Of a DNA stretch of 64,000 nucleotides, positions 8,552 to 17,368 are shown piece after piece (the first letter of the stretch is position 1; each line of letters begins with the position of its first letter). The stretch lies in NCBI GenBank assembly GCA_965533275.1, contig CBESWG010000006.1, positions 1 to 64,000 on the forward strand, written 5' to 3'. Source of the DNA: JAUXEH01 sp965533275. GTDB lineage: Bacteria > Acidobacteriota > Aminicenantia > Aminicenantales > Aminicenantaceae. The notes beneath the pieces are model-generated. The model did not search any database. It was not told where the DNA came from and saw only the letters and a program-made list of their open reading frames with translations. Both the position numbers and the translations under genes were made by a program.

Positions 8552-10090
8552 TTAATCCTCCAGTTCCTTTAATTCATCGAGTTCATCCAAGATGGACCGG
8601 TTGGTCTCGAAATCCCAGAGCGTTCTGATCTTCAGGTCGAGCAGCGCCAGCCTGTTGTTGATCAGAGCCTGGACCAGGCTGAGCCTCTGCTGGGACAGCT
8701 GGAGCTGATAGAACTGCAGATCCTTGGAAGAGAGGTCGCCGTTGCGGTAGCGCTCCAGGTTGATGTCGTAGGTGAGTTCCGCGTTTTTTATGCTTTTTTC
8801 CGCGATCTCTATCTGACGTTTCTGGTTCATCAGGCTCCGGTAGGCTTCGCGGATCTCGGCTTTTATGCTCTTCATCTCTTCTTCTGCCGAGAGATTGGCC
8901 GTGTCGATCTGAGCCTGGACAGCGGCCAGGTGATGTTTTTTCTGTCCCCAGTCATACAGGGGGATGTCCAGGGTGAGGGCGATCAGGTAGTCGGAGTTGG
9001 GCGAGTCGAAAATGTTGCTGAAATCTTGGTTTGTACCAGTCAGCCCGAAACCGGCTTGCAGGTTGGCCTTGAACTCATTCTCGGCTCCTGCCACGATGAG
9101 GTTATTCAGGGCATACTGGATCTCGATGTCCCTCTGCCGCAGTTCCATGCGGTTTTCCAGTCCGTGGTCTATGGCTCTTTCAAGATCCACATCCACGAGG
9201 GTTTTCTGAATGTCGGCGGAGACATCGATCAGGGCCTCCAGCTCCAGCCCCAGCAGTCTTTTAAAGCTATCCAGGCTGTTGGCGTGCTGCATGCGCAGAT
9301 TTTCCAGCGAAGCCAGGCTGTTGTCCTTGGTTATGTCCGCCTGATAGAACTCCTCACGCGCGGACAGGCCTGCGTCTACCTTGCTCTGGATGATGTTGAG
9401 GCTCTCCGTGGCGTTATCCAATTCCTCCTGGGCGATCTGGATACTCATCCTGGAATAATAGAGATTGAGAAACTGCGACGTAACCTGTCTCTCGATCGAA
9501 AGCTTCTGGATGGCATAGTTCATCTGTGTGTTCTCCAGGGCAAGCTCCAGCTCCTGGATCTGCATCATGGTGCGGTTATAGGTGAAGAGCGGCTGCTGGA
9601 GGTTTATGGACAGGGTGTTGGAGAATCCGGATGACTTTTCCGCACCTGCGGCGGAACTCGAGGCTTCTGTCCAGTTGAATGTATTGGTGACGAACAGCAT
9701 CCCGTCCGTCCATTTGACCGGCTGGCGGATGGTCAAGCCCGCCTGCGATCTGGTTTGGGTCTGGGTGTTGTAGTCGGCGATGAGATCGTTGAAGACCCTG
9801 CTGCTGGATGTGCGGTAGGGTGTCACGGCCAGGCTGAACTGTGACTTGAGCCCTGCCTGCTGGGCCATCAAGTTTCGCTCGCTGGTCACGAGCGAATATC
9901 CTGCCTGGCGTATGGTCGGGCTGTTCTGGAACGCGATGTTGAGGGCCCTTTCCAGGGTCAGTTCTTCTCCACGGGCAAGAGATCCCGGAACCAAAATGAA
10001 GGCAGCACACAAGCAAGCGGCTATCCTCCTCCTCTTCCTGAGCCCCAAATTCCATGCCTTGTGTAGATATTTCCGGACTGATGTATTCAT
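8552..10090 (-). CDS. TolC family outer-membrane factor
   Basis: About 512 residues. A signal peptide ends near GSLARGEELTLERAL, and two TolC-type repeats follow with long alpha-helical, coiled-coil stretches (residues about 170-300 and 380-500) and conserved ALNIAFQNSP-type and LDIPLYDWGQKK segments. It should form the outer-membrane channel for the adaptor and pumps encoded downstream. An ATG at 10102 is also in frame, but GGAG is ideally spaced for the ATG at 10090 and the signal peptide reads naturally from there. It sits between the ABC-2 permease gene and the adaptor with gaps of 21 and 3 bases, so all are probably on one transcript. Confidence 0.92.
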   Translation of the reverse strand: MNTSVRKYLHKAWNLGLRKRRRIAACLCAAFILVPGSLARGEELTLERALNIAFQNSPTIRQAGYSLVTSERNLMAQQAGLKSQFSLAVTPYRTSSSRVFNDLIADYNTQTQTRSQAGLTIRQPVKWTDGMLFVTNTFNWTEASSSAAGAEKSSGFSNTLSINLQQPLFTYNRTMMQIQELELALENTQMNYAIQKLSIERQVTSQFLNLYYSRMSIQIAQEELDNATESLNIIQSKVDAGLSAREEFYQADITKDNSLASLENLRMQHANSLDSFKRLLGLELEALIDVSADIQKTLVDVDLERAIDHGLENRMELRQRDIEIQYALNNLIVAGAENEFKANLQAGFGLTGTNQDFSNIFDSPNSDYLIALTLDIPLYDWGQKKHHLAAVQAQIDTANLSAEEEMKSIKAEIREAYRSLMNQKRQIEIAEKSIKNAELTYDINLERYRNGDLSSKDLQFYQLQLSQQRLSLVQALINNRLALLDLKIRTLWDFETNRSILDELDELKELED

Positions 10091-10111
10091 GGACAACTCC
10101 ATTTCCAGGTG

Positions 10112-13100
10112 TTAATCCTGGTCTGTTCTAACCCATTTCACTGCATCGGCCGTGAGGAAGGCTCCCTTGCCCTTATCCGTTTGCTCGACCGTGTTCGGTC
10201 CAGCGGACAGGCGGAATGTCCCCAGCAGGACCCAACCCTGGGCTGACTCCTGGATGTCGAAGGGGATCTCCTCGGTGCCGTCCTGGTGGCGTACGATGAA
10301 GTGTTTTTCCTCCTGGGTGGGGCGCCGCCGGCGTCCCTGGTTCCCGCCCCGCTGGCCTTGTCCGCCCCGGCCACCGCCGAAGTTCATGGTTTCGTTGTAG
10401 AAATAGATGTCGTAGCTGCCGCTTTCAGGGAGGTCAACCGTCCAGGAAACGGTGTTGCTGCCCTCCCCGACCTTGATCATGTGGCCGGTACGGAGGATGG
10501 TGCCGTAGAAATCCTGTTGAATGACCGGGCTCCACCGGCCGGGAGGGTTGGTGGGATTGTAATCCAGATACTCCGTTTCTGTGCCCGAGCGGTCAAAGAG
10601 CCGGAGGATGGCCGTCCGGAGCCGGCTATCCCCCCCGCCCCCGGACACAGCGAATCCCGGATCCTCGTTGTCAACGATGTATTCCCCCTCATCGGTCTGT
10701 CTGTCTGCATCATAGGGGAAGGTCCGCTCCCCTTCGAAGAACGTCTCCGCATCCTCCGCGTTCTGCCTCATCATCATGAGGTTCATGGTGGCGGGAATGT
10801 TTTGGGAGATGGTTGTGTCCACCGTGAGCAGCATGGGCCGGCTGTCCAGAAGAACGCCGATCTCTGTGGTGGTGTTCGGTGGGATGAGGACGGTGCGCTC
10901 GATCCCGGATGGAGCTCCTCCTCCCATTCTATCCCGTCCTCCTCGTCCCTCTATAATGTTGAGCTTGACGATCCCCTCGGCATCGGAAATGTTGGAGACG
11001 GGCAGGAGGATATGCGTGCGCTGCTGCTCTCCATCCTGGACATTGTACATGCCCACCGCACCCAGGGTGAACGCCGGCACCTGTTTATCCGCATACCAGG
11101 CGGCCATCACAGGTTCCAGGTCGAATTCCTTGTAGGCGAAGAGGAATTGGAGAAAATCTTCTTCCGAGATGGTGCTGAATTTTTTCTCTTTGATGAAGGA
11201 GAGGAGCTTTTCGTCGAAGTTGTCTTCCTGAATGCGGGATTCGATGGCGGTCATCAGATATTTACCCTTGGCCAGGATGACATCGTAGAGCTGGTCAGGA
11301 TCCAGGCTTTCATCTTCCAGGAGCTCGGTCATGGAGTTTCCGTCCAGCAGGCGGTTGATCCTTTCCTGTTCGGTCATGCCGCCGCTCCGGTTGAAGCGGA
11401 AGCTGGTGGCGGAGATCCGGTCCTGTAGCCAGGACTCGAGGGCCGAGTGGAGGATGGGCCAGCGGTCCGAAGCCAGGGTCGCAGTGAATGCAAAATAGTT
11501 CGGTAAAAGGTTGTATTTCGCATCTATATCGGATTCCGTCACGCTGGAAAGGGCGTTGTCGCGAAAGCCTCCCTGGCCAGGCTGGGAACCGAGGAGGTTG
11601 CTGCGGACAAAGCGCGTGAAATAACTGTTTTGGATCTGGGCGGATGTGATCTCCATCCCTGCGCGCGCACTGCGTCCCATTCTTCTCTGCATCATCCGCG
11701 ACATGGATGCGAAGTCCGCTCCTTGGCACAGAGTCCCCATCTCCGGCAGAAAAACCGCCTGGGGCTGTACGGTTTCATCGGCCGCACTCCAGAGACGCTT
11801 GTGGCTGTAGAAATGGATGGGGACCTCCACCAGCGCCAGCTTTGTGAAGGGATAATCCAATCCGAGGATGACCTCGAATTCGTCCTTCAACTGGGTGATG
11901 GTCTTGGGCAGGTCTTCGGTGATGGCATCGAAATACTGGGTGAAGTAATCATGCCCCGGAAGCGTGTAAAGCGTATACTCGACATCTTCGACCTTGAGAG
12001 ACCTCTCCTCAAAGGGCCCGACTGTCAAGGAGATCTGAGGCAGAGGTGTCCCGGGGCGGAAGGCGTAGACTTTGCCGCCGTCAGATGTTGTGATCTCAGA
12101 CGGGCCCTGGGATACGGCGGTGCGGCCCTCGGGCACACGTACACTGAGCGTATACTGCGAGAAATCATGGGCCACCGCTCCGGGGAAGCGGTGACTGAGG
12201 GGGATCCCCGCCCGGGGATACCACCCGCATTCCGGGGTCAGATGGACAAACTTCTCGGATAGGAAGAGATATTTCTTCGGGACATTGTAGAGCCCCAGCT
12301 TGGAGGGCTTGCGGAGGCTTTCACTCTCGATATCCGGGTAACAGTAGGCCTCCAGCGGAGTCCCGGCATAGTCGATCTGGATGGTGATTCCGGTACCCGG
12401 AGCCAGGGGATCCGGCGGCTGGATGAGGAGAACGTGTTCCCCCCTGACAAAATCAAGGGGCGAACCGCCGGCAGAGACACGTCTGACCTGGAGCCCCGGA
12501 TTCAGGGTCAGGAGCAGGGATTCAGCGGGCTCCTCGAGGTCGTTTTTGAGAACGATCTCCGCAGCAGCCGACAGGGTTTTGCCGGAATACTCCACATTCA
12601 GGAAACAGGATTCCATGTTCAGTGCGGGAAGCTCGGCATATTCCCGGCTCTCTGCCAGAAGGTCGCGGCGAAGGGAATCGACGCTCCGGTTGGACTGGAT
12701 ATGGACAAATATGAGGCCAAGAGCCGAGAGGATGAGCAGAGCAGACAGGACCCCGGACAGGGCCGTGGTGAAAGCCGATTGCCGGAGCCGCTTGGCCAGG
12801 AGCACCGTGCCGAAGACGAATCCCAAACCCAGGAGGAGGATTGGAAGCCGCAGCAGCAGAAGCTGTGCGCTGTTGCCCAGTCCCATAAAATCGGAATACA
12901 TCAGCGGCGTGTGGAAACCGAATATGTCGAGGATGAAGTCGGCCTTGTTCCCAATGGCGATCAGGCTGAGGGCGGACACGGCCAGGCCCATCAGTATGAC
13001 GGCTGCCTGGCTACGGATGACCACCCCCAGGACAAAGGCCATGCCGATGAGGAACACCAATGTGGGGAGGATGAGTGCCAGGAAATAGAGGAAGTAGGCC

Positions 13101-13531
13101 TGGATGTTCAGGGGAGTCTCTGATAGAAACAGGTGGATGAGAATGGTGATGATGCCGACAAGGATGTTCATCAGGACAAAGAGACCGAGCACTCCCAGGA
13201 ACTTGCCGAGGAGATAGCTGGTGTTTGAAAAGGACCGGGCGAAGATGACCTGGGTGGAATCCGTCCTCCTGTCCCGTTTGAAGAACTCCGTGGCCATGAA
13301 GACAACGATGATGCCCTGGTAGACATTGAAGAGCTTGAAGCTGAACAGCGGGATCGAACCCGAAAGGGACCGGAAGTAGTAGGGGAAAGCAAAGGAGGGG
13401 GCCGCGGCGCCGGCCGTAAACAGGCCCAGAAGAATGAAACCCAGCAGCGCGAATATCCGGAATCCCCAGGACCTCAGCAAAAGCCTGGCCTCATAGACGG
13501 CGATTTTCAGGCAGATCATTACAGGTGTCAT
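10112..13531 (-). CDS. ABC-2 type permease fused to a degenerate M1 peptidase-like domain and a golvesin-like C-terminal domain
   Basis: The 1139-residue protein begins with about six hydrophobic segments (residues 1-290) typical of ABC-2 permeases. A region resembling the beta-sandwich and peptidase parts of M1 aminopeptidases follows; it keeps the QPQAVFLPEMGTL-like stretch but I find no HExxH zinc motif after it, so it is probably inactive. A Gly/Arg-rich loop near residue 1070 interrupts a final beta domain resembling golvesin C-terminal or carbohydrate-binding modules (GWVLLGTFRLSAG and FLTADAVKWV). The start overlaps the ATPase stop by 4 bases (ATGA), which pairs the two as an ABC transporter. 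The large ectodomain could bind a peptide or polymer; that is inference. Confidence 0.87.
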   Translation of the reverse strand: MTPVMICLKIAVYEARLLLRSWGFRIFALLGFILLGLFTAGAAAPSFAFPYYFRSLSGSIPLFSFKLFNVYQGIIVVFMATEFFKRDRRTDSTQVIFARSFSNTSYLLGKFLGVLGLFVLMNILVGIITILIHLFLSETPLNIQAYFLYFLALILPTLVFLIGMAFVLGVVIRSQAAVILMGLAVSALSLIAIGNKADFILDIFGFHTPLMYSDFMGLGNSAQLLLLRLPILLLGLGFVFGTVLLAKRLRQSAFTTALSGVLSALLILSALGLIFVHIQSNRSVDSLRRDLLAESREYAELPALNMESCFLNVEYSGKTLSAAAEIVLKNDLEEPAESLLLTLNPGLQVRRVSAGGSPLDFVRGEHVLLIQPPDPLAPGTGITIQIDYAGTPLEAYCYPDIESESLRKPSKLGLYNVPKKYLFLSEKFVHLTPECGWYPRAGIPLSHRFPGAVAHDFSQYTLSVRVPEGRTAVSQGPSEITTSDGGKVYAFRPGTPLPQISLTVGPFEERSLKVEDVEYTLYTLPGHDYFTQYFDAITEDLPKTITQLKDEFEVILGLDYPFTKLALVEVPIHFYSHKRLWSAADETVQPQAVFLPEMGTLCQGADFASMSRMMQRRMGRSARAGMEITSAQIQNSYFTRFVRSNLLGSQPGQGGFRDNALSSVTESDIDAKYNLLPNYFAFTATLASDRWPILHSALESWLQDRISATSFRFNRSGGMTEQERINRLLDGNSMTELLEDESLDPDQLYDVILAKGKYLMTAIESRIQEDNFDEKLLSFIKEKKFSTISEEDFLQFLFAYKEFDLEPVMAAWYADKQVPAFTLGAVGMYNVQDGEQQRTHILLPVSNISDAEGIVKLNIIEGRGGRDRMGGGAPSGIERTVLIPPNTTTEIGVLLDSRPMLLTVDTTISQNIPATMNLMMMRQNAEDAETFFEGERTFPYDADRQTDEGEYIVDNEDPGFAVSGGGGDSRLRTAILRLFDRSGTETEYLDYNPTNPPGRWSPVIQQDFYGTILRTGHMIKVGEGSNTVSWTVDLPESGSYDIYFYNETMNFGGGRGGQGQRGGNQGRRRRPTQEEKHFIVRHQDGTEEIPFDIQESAQGWVLLGTFRLSAGPNTVEQTDKGKGAFLTADAVKWVRTDQD

Positions 13532-14451
13532 GGCTTTCCCCCATTCCCTCTATCAAACGCACCGGACAGGCGCCCCGAGGCCGCCTTCTGCATGTAATGT
13601 ATATAGGCGTCTTCCAGATTGGGTTCAACCGGAACAGCCTCGGGCGTATCCGGATCCTCCGCAACGATCCTCAGCTCGTATCCGCCCTCGGAGGGGACCG
13701 TGGAGATCACCGGGAAACGTTCTTTCCAGCTGTCCAGATCTTCATAACCCGTGGAGATGGACCAGACTTTTCCCCGGGCGCTGTCCACCAGGTCGGACGG
13801 GGCACCATGAAAAATGACGCGTCCCAGGTCCATGAGAGCGATGGTCTCACAGGTCGAGGAGATGTCGCCCACGATGTGGGTGGAAAGGAGGATGATCCGG
13901 TCCTGGGTGGACAGGTCGGACATGAGGTTGCGGAACCGGATCCGCTCCTCGGGATCCAGGCCGACCGTGGGTTCGTCCACGACCAGTAGCGGGGGGTCTC
14001 CGATCAGGGTCTGGGCGATCCCCAGCCTCCGCTTCATGCCGCCGGAAAGCTTCCCGGTCAGGCGGTCCCGCGCCTCGAACAAGCCCACGGCTTCCAGCAG
14101 TGTATCGATCCTGTCCCGCCTCTGATTCTTGGACAGGATGCCATTGAGGCAGGCGCTGTAGTCCATGAACTCCCAGACTGTCAGCCTGGAGAACACGGAA
14201 AAGGCCTGAGGAAGATATCCGATCTGCTTGCGGATTTCCTTGCGGTTCTTGCGGATGTCCAGATTATCGATCTTGACCTGGCCGGAGCTGGGCTTCAGCA
14301 GCGTGACCAGGATGCGCATCAGGGTGGTCTTTCCGGCGCCATTGGGCCCCAGCAGACCGAACAATCCTTTGGGGATGTCTAGGTCTATATCTTTGAGAGC
14401 CAGTTTACCGCCGCGATAACGTTTGGAAAGTTGAGATACAGAGATTTGCAT
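13528..14451 (-). CDS. ABC transporter ATP-binding protein
   Basis: This 307-residue ATPase has Walker A GPNGAGKTT near residue 37, a Q-loop in IGYLPQAFSVF, signature LSGGMKRRLG, Walker B LLVVDEPTVGLDP and an H-loop in LLSTHIVGD. The C-terminal 80 residues are the extra domain common in CcmA/NatA-type exporters. It powers the ABC-2 permease encoded next (4-base overlap). It is the first gene of the export operon: the 226 bases upstream hold no gene and separate it from a divergent hydrolase gene. A small inverted repeat AGGAAG-6-CTTCCT lies at 14489-14506 in that leader; I did not find a convincing -35 for this direction. The ATPase domain fused to the RND pump at the window's left edge is a clear paralogue. 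Confidence 0.95.
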   Translation of the reverse strand: MQISVSQLSKRYRGGKLALKDIDLDIPKGLFGLLGPNGAGKTTLMRILVTLLKPSSGQVKIDNLDIRKNRKEIRKQIGYLPQAFSVFSRLTVWEFMDYSACLNGILSKNQRRDRIDTLLEAVGLFEARDRLTGKLSGGMKRRLGIAQTLIGDPPLLVVDEPTVGLDPEERIRFRNLMSDLSTQDRIILLSTHIVGDISSTCETIALMDLGRVIFHGAPSDLVDSARGKVWSISTGYEDLDSWKERFPVISTVPSEGGYELRIVAEDPDTPEAVPVEPNLEDAYIHYMQKAASGRLSGAFDRGNGGKP

Positions 14452-14605
14452 GTTCTTTTCCTAAGGATTCATTGTGTTAGACTGAATAAGGAAGCGGATT
14501 CTTCCTGTCTGATTAAAATTACACCAGTATCTTTTATCTTTTCACCCATTTTACGACATCGGCCAACACCGGGCCGGCATTCGGCCATCATATCTTTAAT
14601 TATGG

Positions 14606-14611
14606 TATACT
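14606..14611 (+). promoter_or_regulatory. Candidate -10 element for the amide hydrolase gene
   Basis: TATACT matches a sigma-70 -10 at five of six positions and lies 66 bases before the hydrolase start. No good -35 is present at 16-18 bases upstream, so support is weak. Confidence 0.3.
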
Positions 14612-14677
14612 ATCAACTGCACAAAGCGGCGACAGCCGACCTGGTCGATTCCCTCCGAAACGAATGATGAGAGACCA

Positions 14678-15685
14678 ATGACCGTACTCCTGATCCTATG
14701 CCTTCTATTGGCTCCCGTCTCGAGCGCTGCCGGTCACAGCCCTCCCGAGTCCGATCGCCTGAAAACGGTCCAAAGCCTCAAGAAGCTGGACGATTTCCCC
14801 TTGTATTCGATGCGTTTCTATGGCGATTACGATCTCCCGGATATCGCTTCCAAGGCTTCGCTTCCCCTGAAGATACGGCAGGGGTATCAGCCGGTCAATT
14901 CAACATTGTGGGGCTGCACCTGCTTTTCCACGAAGACCAGGCAGGGAAGCCGGCTTCTCGGCAGAAACTTCGACTGGGAGGACCATCCTGCCCTTCTTTT
15001 ATTTACGGACCCTCCCAGCAGGTACGCATCCGTGTCCATGGTGGATATCTCGTATTTGGGCTATTCGAAGATTGACTCTCCGGAAAAGAATCCTGGGGGA
15101 CTGCTGCAGTCGCCCCTGCTCCCCTTCGACGGGATGAACGAACGGGGATTGGCCGTCGGTATGATGGCCCTGCCTGCCGCACATCCGGCAGACGATCCAG
15201 AAAAACAAACCGTGGGCAGCCTTATGGTGATCCGGCTGGTGCTGGATCATGCAAAAGATGTAGATGAGGCCATTGCCCTTTTCGGGGCCGTCAACATCGA
15301 TTTTCGGGGGGGGCCTCCCCTCCACTATTTCATCGTGGATAGATCGGGGAGATCGGTCGTGGTTGAATTTGTGAACCGGAAACTGTCTGTGCTCCCCAAT
15401 ACCCTATCCTGGCAGGTGGCTACCAACTTTACTCTGACAGGTCTATCCCCGGAGAACGCACGGGCATCCTGCTGGAGATACAAGACGGTCTGGGATGCGA
15501 TCGCAGATCAGGGGGCTGTCCCCTCTCCTGCCGCGGCACTCTCGCTCCTGGAAAGCATCTCCCAGCGAAACACCATCTGGTCGGTTGTATACGACACGTC
15601 CTCTTTGAACTTCCAGGTGGTCATGGGGAAAAACTACGGCCGGGTGCACGAATTCAACCTGAAAACGGGCCCTGACCAGGAATAG
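14678..15685 (+). CDS. Linear amide C-N hydrolase / C45-like Ntn hydrolase, secreted
   Basis: The 335-residue protein has an N-terminal signal (LLILCLLLAPVSSAAG). The motif GCTCFSTKT at about 79-87 is followed by LLGRNFDWED at 93-102. This is the arrangement of choloylglycine hydrolase / acyl-CoA:6-aminopenicillanate acyltransferase-type Ntn hydrolases, in which the Cys (here Cys80) becomes the N-terminal nucleophile after processing. PFDGMNERGLAVGMM and the C-terminal NTIWSVVYDTSSLNF also fit. It probably cleaves an acylated amine outside the cytoplasm; the substrate (bile-acid-like, N-acyl amino acid or N-acyl homoserine lactone) cannot be told. It is transcribed divergently from the export operon. 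Confidence 0.82.
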   Translation: MTVLLILCLLLAPVSSAAGHSPPESDRLKTVQSLKKLDDFPLYSMRFYGDYDLPDIASKASLPLKIRQGYQPVNSTLWGCTCFSTKTRQGSRLLGRNFDWEDHPALLLFTDPPSRYASVSMVDISYLGYSKIDSPEKNPGGLLQSPLLPFDGMNERGLAVGMMALPAAHPADDPEKQTVGSLMVIRLVLDHAKDVDEAIALFGAVNIDFRGGPPLHYFIVDRSGRSVVVEFVNRKLSVLPNTLSWQVATNFTLTGLSPENARASCWRYKTVWDAIADQGAVPSPAAALSLLESISQRNTIWSVVYDTSSLNFQVVMGKNYGRVHEFNLKTGPDQE

Positions 15686-15692
15686 AGCTTCC

Positions 15693-15718
15693 GGCTCTAA
15701 TGGAGCCTGCTTCTTTTT
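15693..15718 (+). terminator. Weak candidate terminator after the amide hydrolase
   Basis: GGCTC and GAGCC form a 5-bp stem with a 5-base loop, followed after three bases by a T-rich tract (TTCTTTTT). The stem is short, so this is tentative. Confidence 0.35.
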
Positions 15719-15835
15719 CCGAGCTGTCGACTGAAAGAAAAATCCTCTGTAAAATATCCGGCCAATGTCATATCCTATATTCTCGAGAAAAGCCATATTT
15801 ATAACCCTAAGAGGATTTATCAGGAGGCAGCCCAC

Positions 15836-17365
15836 ATGAAAACAAAATATCCGAGCAAGATATCGTGTTGTGCGGCTTTATCCCTATTGATGTTCGTAGC
15901 AGCTTTGTTTACAGGCTGTGAACGCGGTTCTCTCTCCTCCGATCTTCCTGAGAAGATCACGGTCATGCAGTCCTCCGTATCACTCGGAGATCCTCATATC
16001 TGCAGCGACTCGGGAAACCGGCTGAGTCTCATATTCACCGTATATGAAGCCCTCGTCAGACTGGACAACGAAGGAAACTACCGAGCCTCCCTGGCGAAAA
16101 GCTGGGATGTTGCGGAAGACAGGCGCACCTGGACATTCAGCCTCCGCAGCGGAGTGAAATTCCACAACGGCGATGTTTTGGATGCTGAAGACGTGGTGGC
16201 CACTCTGGGGCGGGTATTGGACCCGGCGATCGGTGGGGCCTTTGGTACCCAAGGCGTCTACCTAAGCTATCTCGAAACCGCCGAGATCTCTGCACCCGAT
16301 AACATGAGCGTGCTGATAAAGACCGAAGAGCCCATGGCCGATCTCCTGGATCTCCTGGTCGCCATGCCCATCAGCCCCGAGAGCGAGCTGGACAAGCTGC
16401 CCCATGAGTATGTGGGGAGTGGGCCCTATCAGATCGCGGAACAGAACGAAAAGGAGACGATCCTCAAGGCACATGATGAATATTGGGGAAAGCCGCCAGC
16501 CTATAGAGAGATACGCTGGATAGCGGAGAGCACCGCAGAGAAACGTGTGCAAAGTTTGCTGAACGGACAGGCGGACATCATCTCAGGGATCAGCGTTAAG
16601 GATGCTGAAAAGATAAAGCAACGTGAGGGGGCTGCGGTCCATGATCTTGAGAGCGGCTTGTGCATCATCTTCATGTGCAACTCCCAGAAGGGGCCTTTAA
16701 TGGACCGGCGTGTCCGGCAGGCATTGAACTATGCTCTGGACATAGACAAGATCATCAAGGAAATCAAGCAGGGAGCCGCAACACCCCTGAACGGGTACCT
16801 TACAGCCCATCACTTTGGTTACAATCCGGAGACACAGCCCTATCCTTATGACCCGGAGAAGGCCCGCAGCCTCCTTTCCGAGGCTGGATACAGCGAAGGA
16901 TTGGAGCTCGTCTTCGATATCCCAGCGGCCATGCCCGACGAAGCGCCGCAGCTGGCACAAAAAATGAGGGAACAATTCAGCCAGGTGGGGATCACCCTGG
17001 ACATCGTCGAGCATCAGGACAGGGCTGCTTACTCGGAGATGGTCAGAGAGAAGAACATCAACGACGCATGCTGTTTTGACTCGAGTCCACGAAGTACCTA
17101 TCGAGTGCTGCGCGAGAAACTCCAGTCGACCCTGGAGGGCCCCTGGTGGCAGGGATACGAAAACGCAGAGGTGAATGCCCTGATCAAACAGGCCGAGGCG
17201 ACTTTCGATAACACGGAGAGACAGAAGATCTATCGGCAGATCTACACGATCGTCCGGGACGATGCGCCTTGGATATTTCTTTACCGGCCAACACGCTACT
17301 ACGGTGTCAATTCGACCATGAAGGATTGGGCACTCAGAACGGACGGCCTGCTTATTTTTGACTAG
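15836..17365 (+). CDS. ABC transporter substrate-binding lipoprotein, peptide/nickel family 5
   Basis: This 509-residue protein has a lipoprotein signal ending in ALFTGC (Cys28) and the SBP_bac_5 fold hallmarks: SLAKSWDVAEDRRTWTFSLR, VKFHNGDVLDAEDV, then RRVRQALNYALDIDKI and YNPETQPYPYDPEKARSLL. Family members such as DppA/OppA capture oligopeptides or similar ligands for an ABC importer. AGGAGG lies 8 bases before the ATG. No permease or ATPase genes for import lie nearby, so the partner transporter must be encoded elsewhere. The gene runs toward the convergent M56 gene, with only 3 bases between the stops. Confidence 0.93.
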   Translation: MKTKYPSKISCCAALSLLMFVAALFTGCERGSLSSDLPEKITVMQSSVSLGDPHICSDSGNRLSLIFTVYEALVRLDNEGNYRASLAKSWDVAEDRRTWTFSLRSGVKFHNGDVLDAEDVVATLGRVLDPAIGGAFGTQGVYLSYLETAEISAPDNMSVLIKTEEPMADLLDLLVAMPISPESELDKLPHEYVGSGPYQIAEQNEKETILKAHDEYWGKPPAYREIRWIAESTAEKRVQSLLNGQADIISGISVKDAEKIKQREGAAVHDLESGLCIIFMCNSQKGPLMDRRVRQALNYALDIDKIIKEIKQGAATPLNGYLTAHHFGYNPETQPYPYDPEKARSLLSEAGYSEGLELVFDIPAAMPDEAPQLAQKMREQFSQVGITLDIVEHQDRAAYSEMVREKNINDACCFDSSPRSTYRVLREKLQSTLEGPWWQGYENAEVNALIKQAEATFDNTERQKIYRQIYTIVRDDAPWIFLYRPTRYYGVNSTMKDWALRTDGLLIFD

Positions 17366-17368
17366 CGA

